64,000 nucleotides of DNA from Agarophyton chilense (GCA_030374765.1 JARGXX010000039.1:62001-126000), one strand, 5' to 3'. Shown: positions 44,085 through 54,291, counted from the first letter of the stretch. The notes: a model not told the origin generated them from the sequence alone. Made by a program: numbers and translations.

Positions 44085-44156
44085 TGGGTTGCCCGGGATT
44101 CGAACCCGGAACTAATCGGTTAAAAGCCGAGTACTCTACCATTGAGTTAGCAACCC
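44085..44156 (-). tRNA. trnK(uuu): tRNA-Lys (UUU)
   Basis: The acceptor GGGTTGC pairs with GCAACCC, with discriminator A. The anticodon loop CTTTTAA gives UUU, and the T arm is CCGGG TTCGAAT CCCGG. It has no intron or matK. Confidence 0.96.
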
Positions 44157-44254
44157 TTCAGAACTATATATCAAATAAATAACATAATCTCTAAATTATA
44201 TCAAGTTTTAATTGTCAAGTAAATACATCATTTAAGTGAATCAATTATAATACA

Positions 44255-45217
44255 ATGACTAATACATACTTACATAATAAATTTATCAGTATTATGCTGA
44301 AGTATAAAGATTTAATTAAACCTTTATCAATATTAATTGCTTTATCTGGAGGAAAAGATTCTTTATGCTTAATCAGGCTAATAGAAGATTTTAATAATAA
44401 ATATGATTACTTTACTAAAGTAGAGTATATTTATATTGACCATCAATGGAGGTCCGATTCAAAACAAAATATTGAACATTTACTTAACTATATAAGTATA
44501 ACTAATAATCATACATATATTTATCAGATCAGTAAAATAGGTACATCAGAGTCAACTATGAGGAATATGAGATATCAAACTATAGTTAAACACGCAATAC
44601 AAAATCGTCACCAAATTATTATGACAGGACATAACCAAACAGATCAAATAGAAACATTTCTATTGAATTTAATAAGAGGAACAGGACTAGAAGGATTGAG
44701 TAGCTTACCATATATGAGAAAAATTACAGATCAGATACAAGTAATTAGGCCTATGATTCAGATAAATACAGGAGATATATTATGGTTTTGCCGCAAGTTC
44801 AATTTACCTATATGGTCAGACAAAACAAATTTTTATTATACTAATTGCCGTAACCGTATCAGATATGAGCTGGTACCATATTTAAAAGAATATTTCAATC
44901 CCAAAATAGAATCTAATATTATTAATTTCTTACATTTAAGTTCTACAGAGAATGAATACATTAAACAAAATTCTATCAAATTATATCTTGCTAGTCGACA
45001 TTCACGCTATATAGCTATTAATTATAGAATTATAAAAAATCAGCACTTAGCTTTACAAAAAAGAGTACTCAATATATTTTTTTATTATAATTTCAATAAA
45101 TATTTGAGTACACATATTTTCAATCAATTAACAACATTTAAATATCAGAAAAAACTCACTATAGTATGGGAAACTTTGAAAATAAAAGTATATAAAAACT
45201 GGATCTATATCCAATGA
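44255..45217 (+). CDS. tilS: tRNA(Ile)-lysidine synthase (Ycf62)
   Basis: The 320-residue enzyme converts C34 of the CAU-anticodon tRNA-Ile to lysidine, using ATP. The PP-loop motif SGGKDS is at residues 31-36, followed by TGHNQTDQIETFLLNLIRGTGL, which is diagnostic. The C-terminal domain is shorter than in E. coli, as in other plastids. It implies that a trnI(CAU) substrate exists in this genome. Confidence 0.93.
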   Translation: MTNTYLHNKFISIMLKYKDLIKPLSILIALSGGKDSLCLIRLIEDFNNKYDYFTKVEYIYIDHQWRSDSKQNIEHLLNYISITNNHTYIYQISKIGTSESTMRNMRYQTIVKHAIQNRHQIIMTGHNQTDQIETFLLNLIRGTGLEGLSSLPYMRKITDQIQVIRPMIQINTGDILWFCRKFNLPIWSDKTNFYYTNCRNRIRYELVPYLKEYFNPKIESNIINFLHLSSTENEYIKQNSIKLYLASRHSRYIAINYRIIKNQHLALQKRVLNIFFYYNFNKYLSTHIFNQLTTFKYQKKLTIVWETLKIKVYKNWIYIQ

Positions 45218-45357
45218 ATAGCTGACAAGCTAGATAAAATAGTATTACGTAAAATCATATCTTATAAATAACAAATGTATTGATTTACTCAAATATTTAT
45301 TGTAAAAGTAGTATAATATATATAATATAATATGTAAATCCAAAGGATAGTTGAATT

Positions 45358-45462
45358 ATGATTAATTGGCAAGTTATTGGTCAACTAACTTCACTCGCTA
45401 TGATTGTATTAGTAGGACCAGCTGTAATTGTTGTATTATCATTGCGTAAAGGTAATTTATAA
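45358..45462 (+). CDS. psb30: Photosystem II protein Psb30 (Ycf12)
   Basis: The 34-residue peptide [20 protein letters not shown] continues [14 protein letters not shown]. This is the single-helix Psb30/Ycf12 pattern, at the PSII periphery near cytochrome b559. An AAAGGA lies 10 nt upstream. Confidence 0.95.
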   Translation: MINWQVIGQLTSLAMIVLVGPAVIVVLSLRKGNL

Positions 45463-45503
45463 AAATATCCTCACCAATAAAAATGCATTAAATGCAAAAT
45501 AAT

Positions 45504-45533
45504 ATGCAGACAAATTATAAACTTAGTCTGCAT
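45504..45533. terminator. Hairpin between convergent psb30 and ftrB
   Basis: ATGCAGAC (45504-45511) pairs with GTCTGCAT (45526-45533) around a 14-nt loop. It lies between the two convergent stops, so it may serve both strands. Confidence 0.5.
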
Positions 45534-45553
45534 TCATAACATCTATTGTTCAA

Positions 45554-45904
45554 CTATTTAATATAATCCAGTAAAGTATTATTGCTTATTTCTTGATTAT
45601 TTCCAGCGAATTCATTATCGGAAGATAGAAATAACATACAATGACATTCTTTTCTCTCTCTCATTGGTACACATGGACAATTCCAATAAGAACTTAAAAC
45701 CTCTCTCGGTTTATCTTCATAATGCCGGCATGGACATAAAGGGGAACCATATGAGTCTTTATGTCTTGCTAAACCCTCTATTACAACAGCAGTTACACTG
45801 AAGTCGGAACAAAAAAATGTACCTGTTCTTTTCGCATAAGCTTCTGAAAACTTACGCATAGCATCTAAGCTATTAGGAATAGGGTCAGAATGTATATTTT
45901 TCAT
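45554..45904 (-). CDS. ftrB: Ferredoxin-thioredoxin reductase catalytic chain
   Basis: The 116-residue protein carries the 4Fe-4S and disulfide cysteines: FFCSDF, PLCPCRHYED, NCPCVPMRERKECHCMLF. It passes electrons from ferredoxin to thioredoxin (trxA is at 14538), linking light to stromal redox control. Length and N-terminus are typical of FTR beta chains. Confidence 0.97.
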   Translation of the reverse strand: MKNIHSDPIPNSLDAMRKFSEAYAKRTGTFFCSDFSVTAVVIEGLARHKDSYGSPLCPCRHYEDKPREVLSSYWNCPCVPMRERKECHCMLFLSSDNEFAGNNQEISNNTLLDYIK

Positions 45905-46173
45905 AAAAAACTTATGTATAGCTTATAATTTATAATTCTTTAATATATTCAATCAAACTAATAAATTATCAATATTGTCTAAATATAAAAGATACTAACA
46001 AATATTAAATTTTACAATATTTATATTGTAAAACATAATAAGAACATTACTATTAGTTAGTATATATTAATAATCAAATGTATACTCACCTAGATCTAAT
46101 CTAGAATCTAGATGTTATTATTTGTATTTATGAATAATTTTAAGAATTTAAAAATTTATATCATCATATTTGT

Positions 46174-46284
46174 ATGACAGCATCTTATTTACCGTCCATA
46201 TTAGTCCCTTTAGTAGGAATTATATTTCCTGGAATCGGCATGGCTTTACTATTTATATATATTGAAGAAGAAAATATCTCTTAG
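46174..46284 (+). CDS. psaI: Photosystem I subunit VIII (PsaI)
   Basis: The 36-residue peptide starts [20 protein letters not shown] and ends [12 protein letters not shown], the single-helix PsaI pattern. PsaI stabilises PsaL in PSI. It converges on the psbEFLJ cluster. Confidence 0.96.
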   Translation: MTASYLPSILVPLVGIIFPGIGMALLFIYIEEENIS

Positions 46285-46317
46285 ATATATAATTAGAACT
46301 AATTATATAAGTCATGA

Positions 46318-46347
46318 GCCACCTTTAAATAACTATGTAAAGGTGGC
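46318..46347. terminator. Bidirectional hairpin between psaI and psbJ
   Basis: GCCACCTTTA (46318-46327) pairs perfectly with TAAAGGTGGC (46338-46347) around a 10-nt loop. It is GC-richer than its surroundings and lies between the two convergent genes. Confidence 0.7.
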
Positions 46348-46407
46348 CTATCTATATTTTGAATATCAAAATTATAGCATCAATAGACAAATTTTATGAA
46401 TCTTAAG

Positions 46408-46527
46408 CTACAAAGAAGAACCAATACCAGAATAAGAACCATATATAAAAATTCCTAAAACCGTAAGTACCGCAATACCACCAACTGTAGCAACTAACCA
46501 TAAAGGAACTCTACCTGTACCTGCCAT
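46408..46527 (-). CDS. psbJ: Photosystem II protein J
   Basis: The 39-residue peptide [20 protein letters not shown] continues to [11 protein letters not shown], the conserved PsbJ. It is the last gene of the psbE-psbF-psbL-psbJ operon and lies near the QB site and cytochrome b559. Confidence 0.97.
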   Translation of the reverse strand: MAGTGRVPLWLVATVGGIAVLTVLGIFIYGSYSGIGSSL

Positions 46528-46582
46528 TTTTTACTATCCTATCCCTAATTATAATATAATATTAATTATGCCAATATATTGA

Positions 46583-46699
46583 CTAATTGAAAAAGTAACT
46601 TGAAAATAGCACTGCCAATACAAAAATCAGTAATAATCCCCAAAATAATGAAGTACGATTTAATTCTACAGGCTCTTTATTTGGATTAGGACCACTCAT
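46583..46699 (-). CDS. psbL: Photosystem II protein L
   Basis: The 38-residue peptide [20 protein letters not shown] with a membrane helix to FSSYFFN is PsbL, needed for PSII dimer formation and QA function. Its start is ATG, with an AGGAGATATA upstream. It is the third gene of the psbE operon. Confidence 0.98.
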   Translation of the reverse strand: MSGPNPNKEPVELNRTSLFWGLLLIFVLAVLFSSYFFN

Positions 46700-46715
46700 A
46701 TTATATCTCCTAATT

Positions 46716-46850
46716 TTATCTTTGAATAAATTGCATAGATGTAATAGCACCTAAAAAAAAGACTGTTGGTATCGCTAAACCATGTATAGCTAGCCATCTA
46801 AAAGTAAAAATTGGATATGATATTGGTTGATTCGAATTACCTCGTGTCAT
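46716..46850 (-). CDS. psbF: Cytochrome b559 beta subunit
   Basis: The 44-residue peptide starts [20 protein letters not shown]. The haem-ligand histidine is in [17 protein letters not shown]. It pairs with PsbE to bind the b559 haem in PSII. It lies 16 bp upstream of psbL. Confidence 0.98.
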   Translation of the reverse strand: MTRGNSNQPISYPIFTFRWLAIHGLAIPTVFFLGAITSMQFIQR

Positions 46851-46879
46851 ATATATTATATTAATTCCTTATATTTTAA

Positions 46880-47134
46880 TTAAATCCCTTTAGTTAAATC
46901 TTCGAGTTCTTGTTTCGCGCTAAAACGATCATTAACTAATGGTACTTGTTGACGATCTTGAGTAAAATACTCATTCGGTCTTGGAGTACCAAAAACATCA
47001 TATGCTAAACCAGTACTAACAAATAACCAACCTGCAACAAATAAAGATGGTATAGTTATACTATGAATAACCCAATAACGTATGCTAGTAATAATATCAG
47101 AAAAAGGACGTTCTCCTGTGGATCCTCCTGACAT
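46880..47134 (-). CDS. psbE: Cytochrome b559 alpha subunit
   Basis: The 84-residue protein starts [20 protein letters not shown]. The haem-ligand histidine is in [20 protein letters not shown]. The conserved [20 protein letters not shown] follows. The ATG at 47134 is preceded by AGGAGGTACTTAGT; the frame extends 30 bp further but this start is standard. It is the first gene of the psbEFLJ operon. Confidence 0.98.
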   Translation of the reverse strand: MSGGSTGERPFSDIITSIRYWVIHSITIPSLFVAGWLFVSTGLAYDVFGTPRPNEYFTQDRQQVPLVNDRFSAKQELEDLTKGI

Positions 47135-47450
47135 ACTAAGTACCTCCTGTAAATAAAAATGCAAAAGCTAGAATAATATAAAACAAACAATATTAATATT
47201 AATATATTAATTGTTAAAATCAATATATAATATAAGTAAAGCAAATATTACAATATATCACATTTAATATGATTATTAATAATTGACAACTGAATCAATA
47301 GGCATATATTAGTTAAAGTAATACATTCAGAATTTAACTCTTTAAAAGAACTTTATATTTTAATCATTATAAATATATATATATTATACTCGCTCATTAA
47401 AAAAATCGAAGTAAAATACTATATATTCTGAAAAGAGAATTATAATAATT

Positions 47451-49352
47451 TCAGCTTAGGTATTTTAAATTAAACCAAATACTAGTGCCAACACTAAGTT
47501 GACTTTGCACATTGACACTAATTTTATATTTAGTTAATATATTTTTTACAATTGATAATCCTAAACCTGTGCCTTCTAAGGTATGAACATTATTTTCTAC
47601 CCTTACAAACCTGTCAAAAATAGTTTTCTGATCCTCTTCAGCAATACCAATGCCTTGGTCAAGAATTTCAACTCTCACTAAATCTTTATAATGCGTATGT
47701 GATACCGGATTATTATTAGAAATTAATTTGTAAACTCTTAAGATGATTATGCTATCATAAGGCGAAAATTTTAAAGCATTATTTAATAAATTGGATATGA
47801 CTTGTAATATAGAACTTTCATGTGCAAAAACATGAGTAATATTATCTTCTAATTCAACTGTCAATCTAATGTTATTTTTATTGGCTGTAATTTGGGAAGT
47901 GTTTACCACATTATATAAAATCTGTGTTAAATCTATGTAATCTAATTTGTAATCATGCTCTGATTCTAGTACAGATAAATCTAAAATATCATTGACCAAT
48001 GAAGATAAACGCTTAGTCTCATTATTAGCAATAGTCAAAAAATTAATTTTTTCTTTTTCTTGCAGCGTACTATTATAATCAATCAAAGTTTCAAGAAATG
48101 AGCCTATATTACATAAAGGCGTTCTTAATTCATGTGATATGTTACCTATAAACTGATTTTTAGCCTCATTTAGTTTAGCTTCCTTACTTATATCTTGTAT
48201 AATTATTACAACACCTGTTAACACCTTTAAGATCTTATCCAATAAAGTCGTCAGTAGAAAGCGACAAATTTTCCTTGAATTATAATCTAAATGAATACAA
48301 ATCTCCTCTGTTTGTGATTTGTGGGTACTTATATAACTAGATTGAACTAAATTATTTAATATTGGCAAAAGTGCTTCATTAACATGAATAGGTAAATAAT
48401 TGCAAATATAACCACCAGTTAAATCAATATTAAACCAATCGAAAATCTCTTGTGCTTTTTTATTAACAAACAGTATTCTAAGTTCAGCATCAATTAATAT
48501 AATACCTTCTGCTATTACAGATACAATTGTCTCTAATTTGCTTTTCTCTGATACAACTTTATCTACATTTTTTTTTTCATACGACTGTAATTTCTCTGCC
48601 ATTTCATTAAAGCTAATAACTACAGTACTTAACTGACAATTGACAGGTACATTTAGCCGTTGATTAAAATTACCAGAAGCAATATTTTGAATACCTAATA
48701 ATAATTTTTTTTGAGGAACAGCAATTGCTAATGTATTAAATGCAACACCTATAAATAGCATTAGCCAAACTAATACAAATACAAAAATACTTAAATCTCT
48801 TATTAATCTAGATGGTGAAAATCTTATATTGACATCTATACCCAAATCCAAGCTACCTAAATTATGCCCTGCTTTAGTTAAAGGAATAATAATATCAATT
48901 ATATTATTATGTAATAACTTACTGGAATTAATAAGGGGTATATTAAACAAAAACTCTTTGTTATCCAGTTGCAACAAGTTTTGATGTAACTGTAATATAT
49001 TTTGAATTTTCGTATTATATATAGGTAATCCTAATAAAAGACTACCAGTTTGATCAAAAAATAAAATATATCGAATACTTGCTGTACTCAAATAGATATT
49101 TTCTAAAAAATAAGCTATATCTTTTTGCTTATTAAGCTGATTTGAATCTATGATACTAGAAGCTAATAGAAAACCTAAATCTTTACAGAAACGCTTATTA
49201 GTAATCATTAAATCTTCTTGAAGCATAGTTAAAGACCAAAAAGTTAAACTACTCATGATCACGGAAATCATTAATGTAATGAAAACTATAAAACGACTGA
49301 AATTAATCTTGAAATCGAATTTTGAGGATATTTCAAGTATTTTACTATACAT
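47451..49352 (-). CDS. ycf26: Sensor histidine kinase Ycf26 (NblS/Hik33/DspA type)
   Basis: This 633-residue membrane kinase has two N-terminal helices (about residues 20-42 and 190-210) around an extracytoplasmic sensor region. A HAMP segment and a PAS domain (VSVIAEGIILIDAELRILFVN) follow. The phospho-acceptor His is in FIGNISHELRTPL near residue 408. The ATPase boxes are NLLNNALKFSP, DQGIGIAEEDQ and GTGLGLSIVK. In cyanobacteria the homologue controls high-light and nutrient responses, including nblA. The cognate regulator is not in this window. Confidence 0.95.
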   Translation of the reverse strand: MYSKILEISSKFDFKINFSRFIVFITLMISVIMSSLTFWSLTMLQEDLMITNKRFCKDLGFLLASSIIDSNQLNKQKDIAYFLENIYLSTASIRYILFFDQTGSLLLGLPIYNTKIQNILQLHQNLLQLDNKEFLFNIPLINSSKLLHNNIIDIIIPLTKAGHNLGSLDLGIDVNIRFSPSRLIRDLSIFVFVLVWLMLFIGVAFNTLAIAVPQKKLLLGIQNIASGNFNQRLNVPVNCQLSTVVISFNEMAEKLQSYEKKNVDKVVSEKSKLETIVSVIAEGIILIDAELRILFVNKKAQEIFDWFNIDLTGGYICNYLPIHVNEALLPILNNLVQSSYISTHKSQTEEICIHLDYNSRKICRFLLTTLLDKILKVLTGVVIIIQDISKEAKLNEAKNQFIGNISHELRTPLCNIGSFLETLIDYNSTLQEKEKINFLTIANNETKRLSSLVNDILDLSVLESEHDYKLDYIDLTQILYNVVNTSQITANKNNIRLTVELEDNITHVFAHESSILQVISNLLNNALKFSPYDSIIILRVYKLISNNNPVSHTHYKDLVRVEILDQGIGIAEEDQKTIFDRFVRVENNVHTLEGTGLGLSIVKNILTKYKISVNVQSQLSVGTSIWFNLKYLS

Positions 49353-49387
49353 AAAGTTAACTAATAAATAACTATAACTTAATAATT

Positions 49388-50146
49388 TTATAAAGCCTTA
49401 ATTGAGCTTCCAAGTTTACTAAACATAATATAAGATAATAGAAAATCAAAAATAAAAACAGCCAACAAAGATGTTACAACTGATGAGGTAGTAGATTTAC
49501 CAACACCCTTTGCACCACCACTCGCTTTCAAACCATAAAAACAACTAATTGAAGCAATTAAAAAACCAAATACTGTAGTTTTTAATAAAGCTTTAAATAT
49601 ATCTTGAACAATTAAAGAAGACAAAGAAGAGACAAAAAAAATTTCCGGATGTATACTATAAATTGTAAAACAAATAAAAGAGCTGCTAAATAAACTTGTA
49701 ATAAAAGAAAAAACACTTAAACATGGTAACATTATAATACAAGATATTACTCTTGGTAAAACCAAATATTTTAAGGGATTCGTTTCTAAAAGATACAATG
49801 CATTCAATTGTTCAGTCACACTCATAGTTGCTAATTCAGCAGTAAAATATGATGCAATACGGCCAACTATAATTACAGATGTTAAAACAGGTGATAATTC
49901 ACGTATAAATGTAATAGTTAGAACAGAACCTACTAAAGTCACAGCATTAATATATAAAAATTCTTTCACAATCTGTATTGTAAATACCATGCCTAAAAAA
50001 AAAGCTGTAATTATAACTATATTTAAAGAATCAGGACCAACAATTTTAATTTGTTCTAAAGTACTGAAGTAACTAGAATGTAGTAATTGAATTGCAGACT
50101 TTTTGTTAATCCTAAAGTCTATGAAACTTCTAAAGAACTTAAACAT
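49388..50146 (-). CDS. ycf63: Ycf63, MlaE/TGD1-type ABC permease
   Basis: This 252-residue membrane protein matches the MlaE permease family. FFLGMVFTIQIVKEFLYI, TITFIRELSPVLTSVIIVGRIASYFTAELATMSVTEQLNAL and YGLKASGGAKGVGKSTTSSVV are diagnostic. With Ycf22 (MCE subunit, 29478-30128) it would form an ABC lipid importer at the inner envelope. The ATPase partner is not seen here. It lies 35 bp upstream of ycf26 on the same strand. Confidence 0.93.
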   Translation of the reverse strand: MFKFFRSFIDFRINKKSAIQLLHSSYFSTLEQIKIVGPDSLNIVIITAFFLGMVFTIQIVKEFLYINAVTLVGSVLTITFIRELSPVLTSVIIVGRIASYFTAELATMSVTEQLNALYLLETNPLKYLVLPRVISCIIMLPCLSVFSFITSLFSSSFICFTIYSIHPEIFFVSSLSSLIVQDIFKALLKTTVFGFLIASISCFYGLKASGGAKGVGKSTTSSVVTSLLAVFIFDFLLSYIMFSKLGSSIKAL

Positions 50147-50279
50147 AATTTCATATGCAAAAAAATTCGCAAGTTTTTAATAAAAAATAGATATTTATTT
50201 CTGAGACGCATTAATAATTATATTACTGCATATAAGTAGTTGCATTTTTATCAAAAATATATTATTGTTGCCATTGTAA

Positions 50280-50351
50280 GGGCGGTTAGCTCAGCGGTAG
50301 AGAGCCTGCCTTACAAGCAGGTGGTCACTGGTTCAAATCCAGTACCGCCCA
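50280..50351 (+). tRNA. trnV(uac): tRNA-Val (UAC)
   Basis: The acceptor GGGCGGT pairs with ACCGCCC. The anticodon stem CCTGC/GCAGG encloses CTTACAA, giving UAC. The T-loop is TTCAAAT. It has no intron. Confidence 0.96.
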
Positions 50352-50377
50352 TCATAATCAGAATGATCAATTAAATA

Positions 50378-50450
50378 GGGCTCATCGTCTAAAGGATCAG
50401 GACAGTGACCTTCTAAGTCTCTAATGTAGGTTCGAATCCTACTGAGCCTA
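50378..50450 (+). tRNA. trnR(ucu): tRNA-Arg (UCU)
   Basis: The acceptor GGGCTCA pairs with TGAGCCT. The anticodon loop CTTCTAA gives UCU, with one mismatch in the stem GTGAC/GTCTC. The T-loop is TTCGAAT. Its last base directly abuts the chlI stop codon on the other strand. Confidence 0.93.
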
Positions 50451-51497
50451 TTAATTTAATATATTATCTACAACTTGCTGAACTTTATAACCTGAATCAA
50501 TAGTTTCTAAAGGATCTTTTCTTAATCTATGCCTTAAACACAAGGTAATAACCGTTTTAATATCATTGATGTCCACTTTAGTCTTATTTTTATAAGCAGC
50601 ATAAGCCTTAGCTGCTCTATTTGTGACTATATCACCTCTTAAACCATCCACATCTAAAGTACCACATACTTCTGATATTTTAACTCTTAAATCATAATCA
50701 ATTTTCACATCAGGTAGTCTTTGTTGAGCTGCTATAATAGATGACTTTAATTCATCTTGTTTGTCTCGAAATTCTTCTAAACAGATATAAGGGTTACTAT
50801 CAAATTTACTTCTTTGCTCTACTATTTTAACTCTCAAAGAAGGTTCTTTAACTGTACGGATTTCTGCATGCATACCGAAACGATCTAATAATTGGGGTCT
50901 CAATTCTCCTTCTTCAGGATTACCTGATCCTACTAAAACAAACCGTGCCGGATGTCTTACAGATATACCTTCACGTTCAACTGTATTCCAACCAGAAGCT
51001 GCTGCATCTAATAAGATATCCACTAGATGATCATCTAATAAATTAACTTCATCAACATATAGAATACCCCTATTAGCTTTTGCTAGTAGGCCTGGTTCAA
51101 AAGTTTTCACACCTTCTGATAGAGCTTTTTCAATATCTATTGTACCACAAACCCTATCTTCAGTTGCGCCTAGAGGGAGGTCAACCATAGGTACGTCGAT
51201 AAATCTAGTAGGCAAATGATTGCTGCTTTCTATTTGAGATTTAACACTATCAGACATTAAGTCATAATCGGAAGGATGTGAATTGAATAAATCATCTTGA
51301 ACAACTTCAATTTTAGGTAGTAAATCCGCGATAGCCCTAATAGTCGTAGACTTGCCAGTACCACGATCACCCATAATCATTACGCCACCTATTTTAGGAT
51401 CAATAACATTCAAGAGCAATGCTAATTTCATTTCTTCCTGACCTACAATAGCAGTAAAGGGAAAAACAGGACGCACTTTATCTTTTAAAATAGTCAC
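50451..51497 (-). CDS. chlI: Magnesium chelatase subunit ChlI
   Basis: This AAA+ ATPase (348 residues from this start) powers Mg insertion into protoporphyrin IX. RPVFPFTAIVGQEEMKLALLLNV begins the domain. Walker A is GDRGTGKST and Walker B GILYVDEVNLLDDHLVDILL. ATEDRVCGTIDIEKAL and SGNPEEGELRPQLLDRFG are also conserved. No ATG precedes the conserved part. GTG at 51497 gives MTILKDKVRPVFPF and is preferred over TTG at 51521. Confidence 0.95.
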   Translation of the reverse strand: MTILKDKVRPVFPFTAIVGQEEMKLALLLNVIDPKIGGVMIMGDRGTGKSTTIRAIADLLPKIEVVQDDLFNSHPSDYDLMSDSVKSQIESSNHLPTRFIDVPMVDLPLGATEDRVCGTIDIEKALSEGVKTFEPGLLAKANRGILYVDEVNLLDDHLVDILLDAAASGWNTVEREGISVRHPARFVLVGSGNPEEGELRPQLLDRFGMHAEIRTVKEPSLRVKIVEQRSKFDSNPYICLEEFRDKQDELKSSIIAAQQRLPDVKIDYDLRVKISEVCGTLDVDGLRGDIVTNRAAKAYAAYKNKTKVDINDIKTVITLCLRHRLRKDPLETIDSGYKVQQVVDNILN

Positions 51498-51680
51498 AAT
51501 AATAATATTAAACTCACACAAATAAAGTAATTAAAAATTATATTAAGCTAGTACAAAGAGTTAACAATCAATTAAAACCAAAATAAATATTGTCTCTACG
51601 TAAACAATAACAAAAAATGTGATATATGACTATCATACCACATCTATAATTCTTATAAATTCTATGATGTTAATAGATAT

Positions 51681-51773
51681 TTATTGATATAAATCTGTAC
51701 CCAAACGAATTGCTAAAACAGCTGAAACTAAAGCAAACAATAATGCAACAAAAATTTGACTATCACTAATCAT
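51681..51773 (-). CDS. psaM: Photosystem I subunit XII (PsaM)
   Basis: The 30-residue peptide [20 protein letters not shown] continues [10 protein letters not shown], the single-helix PsaM pattern. PsaM binds near PsaB at the PSI trimer side. Confidence 0.93.
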   Translation of the reverse strand: MISDSQIFVALLFALVSAVLAIRLGTDLYQ

Positions 51774-52001
51774 ACTTGCGGTACTCCTGAATTGTTTCTA
51801 AAAATCATAATTTTATCTAATTCATATAATAGTTTAATAATGTGCATTAAATACAAATTTCGTAAAAAATTTCTATATAAATTAAAATGATTCATCAATT
51901 ACTAATCATATTTAAATAAAAAATATAACTAATAAGAGTATATAGAATAGACAATATCTTTTCCAATAACAAAAATACTTAAAACTACATTAAAGCTATA
52001 A

Positions 52002-53477
52002 TCATGAAGCCATACGGACTTTACCGGATATAGCCCAATCTTGAATGGCTGATATGTTGCGTGTATCAGTAAAAGCTAAGGGAATAAAATTACTGATTGC
52101 ATTTATTATATCCTGTGTAGAAAATTCTCTTTTTTCATAAAAAGCATTATACATTGCCTCTATAATAGCTTGCTCTATTTCAGCACCTGAAAATTGATCA
52201 GCCAGTTTACTTAAACATTTAATATCATATTTTGTCCAAGATAAAGGCCTAAATTTCATTAGATGTATTTGAAATATTTTCTCTCTTTCTTGTAAGTTTG
52301 GTAAATCTAAAAAAAATATTTCATCAAAACGTCCTTTTCTCAATAATTCAGCAGGTAAAGATAAAACTTGATTAGCTGTTGCAATAACCAATACAGGCTT
52401 CGTTTTTTCAGATAACCATGTTAACATGGTACTTAAAACACGAGCATTAGTACCACTATCACTATAACTATTTAAGCAAGTAAAGCATTTATCTATTTCA
52501 TCTATCCACAAAATACAAGGAGAAGATTGTTCTGCTATTTTTATTGTATGACGTATTCTTTCTTCTGATTGTCCCACAAGACTAGCAAAAATTTTACCCA
52601 TATCTAACTTTAATAAAAGCAAATTCCACTGACCGGATATAGCCTTAGCAATTAAAGACTTGCCTGTACCTTGTATACCTATAAGTAAAATACCCTTAGG
52701 TATAGTCAATCCATAATCTTGAGCCTGTTTGGAAAAAGCCTTTGAACGCTTATTCAGCCAATCCTTCAATACAATTAACCCACCTACATTATCAAAATCA
52801 TCATCTACAGAATGAAATTCTAGTATATCTGTTTGCTCAATTAATTGTCTCTTTTCTTGCAAAATGTTTTTCATTAAATGAGTAGAAGATAGATTAGAAG
52901 TTAATAATTTAGCTATTGATATTCTGATTTTTTCAATAGAAAAACCGCTGTAGGCTAATGTCAAATTATGAAAATCCTTAGAATATACAGAATAGTCAAT
53001 ATTCATGATCTTAAATAAACGATTTAATTCTAAATTAATTTCTTCATAATTTGGTAATGGAAATTATACGACAGTTATAAGATCTTTTAATAGGCTAGGA
53101 ATCTGCATTTCCGACGCAGAAATAATAACAGATGAATTAGCTTGTTTAAGGAAACGACTGAGATTTTTTATTTTACGAATGATACTAATATCATTAATAA
53201 AGACATGAAAATCTTTCAGAAAAAAAATTGTAGATGTCGGAAAATTTAATTGCTCAATAAACTCAATGGCTTGAAGAGGATTTCTTACAGCCTTAGTTAA
53301 ATAGTTAGGATTATTATAATAGCCATCAATAAAATTCCAGCAATATATAGTTTTTTTTATATTTTTATGAATCATAAGATGAATATTATATTCTAAACGT
53401 TCCTCTTCAGAATTAAGAATATAAATTAATACATTTTGTGTAGATAATAATAACTTCAAATTATTTTCAAAGGACAT
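52002..53477 (-). CDS. ycf46: AAA-type ATPase Ycf46, interrupted by one in-frame TAA
   Basis: The frame 53477-52002 has 492 codons with a single internal TAA at 53066-53064. Upstream, MSFENNLKLLLSTQNVLIYI runs to SLLKDLITVV. Directly after the stop, in the same frame, come FPLPNYEEINLELNRLF and then the AAA domain. Walker A GIQGTGKS lies at codons 267-274, Walker B CILWIDEIDKC, and ATANQVLSLPAELLRKGRFDE follows. Family members have Glu at the stop position (LITVLEFPLP), so one GAA-to-TAA change explains the break. Ycf46 affects CO2 use and photosynthetic growth in cyanobacteria. All other codons are intact. Confidence 0.9.
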
Positions 53478-53575
53478 AAAGCATAAACTTTAGATTAAAG
53501 TAGATTATATGATCCAAAAATTAAGATATTTACTTAATTTTGGCAATAGTAACTATCAATAAACAATAATTTTAA

Positions 53576-53713
53576 CTAGAATGCTATTCTTCTTCTTTTT
53601 TTTCTTCTTCTCGAATTCAGAATTTTACGACCGCTTGAATTACTCATACGCGCTCTAAAACCAGATTTTCTAACACGTTTAATATTCGTACCATTACTAA
53701 AACCTTTACTCAT
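53576..53713 (-). CDS. rpl34: 50S ribosomal protein L34
   Basis: The 45-residue basic protein MSKGFSNGTNIKRVRKSGFR continues ARMSNSSGRKILNSRRRKK and ends RRRIAF. It matches the L34 core 'G.n.Kr.rksGFRaRM.t.sGrkil..RR.k'. The frame passes through a run of eight A in the coding strand without a break. Confidence 0.96.
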   Translation of the reverse strand: MSKGFSNGTNIKRVRKSGFRARMSNSSGRKILNSRRRKKRRRIAF

Positions 53714-53844
53714 ATACAAAATTTTTTATATGTTAATAATATATTATTATATACTTTTTCTTATTTAAAGAAATGAAATGAATTATACATAAATAATAAA
53801 AATATTACATATAATAAATTAAATTTCAAACAATAAATCACATC

Positions 53845-54291
53845 ATGTTCGAATTATACCTCATAATATTAATCTGCCCTTTATTACTTATTTGCTACTT
53901 AATTACAAATAGTCTTACATCTATATACATACAGATAAAAGTGATAAGAAACATAAAAGAAATTAAACGTCAACTATATTTGGAAAATGATTATATTCTA
54001 TACATAAGCTATTTATATATGAAAAGAAAAAAATGGCTTTGTTGTATAACAATGTTAGAATTTTATATTGATCAAATCAAAATAAATGAAATAGAAATGA
54101 TAGGAGAATTTTATAATTGCATTGGATTATGCTATCAGGCTATTGAAATGTACAAAATAGCAAAAAGATATTACCTTGAAGCTTGTAAGAGAACACCTTT
54201 ACAGCAGCATATTTTAAAAAATTTAGCCAATATTTATAATGCTGTTGGAGATATAAAAAATGCAAATAAGATATACCAACGTATAACTTAA
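53845..54291 (+). CDS. ycf37: Ycf37, TPR-containing PSI assembly factor
   Basis: The 148-residue protein has an N-terminal membrane helix (residues 4-24). A TPR region follows: [34 protein letters not shown] and [20 protein letters not shown]. Cyanobacterial Ycf37 and plant PYG7 assist PSI assembly or stability. Length fits the family. Confidence 0.9.
   Translation: MFELYLIILICPLLLICYLITNSLTSIYIQIKVIRNIKEIKRQLYLENDYILYISYLYMKRKKWLCCITMLEFYIDQIKINEIEMIGEFYNCIGLCYQAIEMYKIAKRYYLEACKRTPLQQHILKNLANIYNAVGDIKNANKIYQRIT

Noticed and set aside
47165-47450. Possible small gene between psbE and ycf26
   Set aside because: The short frames are AT-rich and lack any family pattern or ribosome-binding site.
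53556-53713. Suspected homopolymer frameshift in rpl34 at a run of eight A
   Set aside because: A base-by-base count of codons from the ATG shows a single frame ending RRRIAF and TAG at 53576; no shift is needed.
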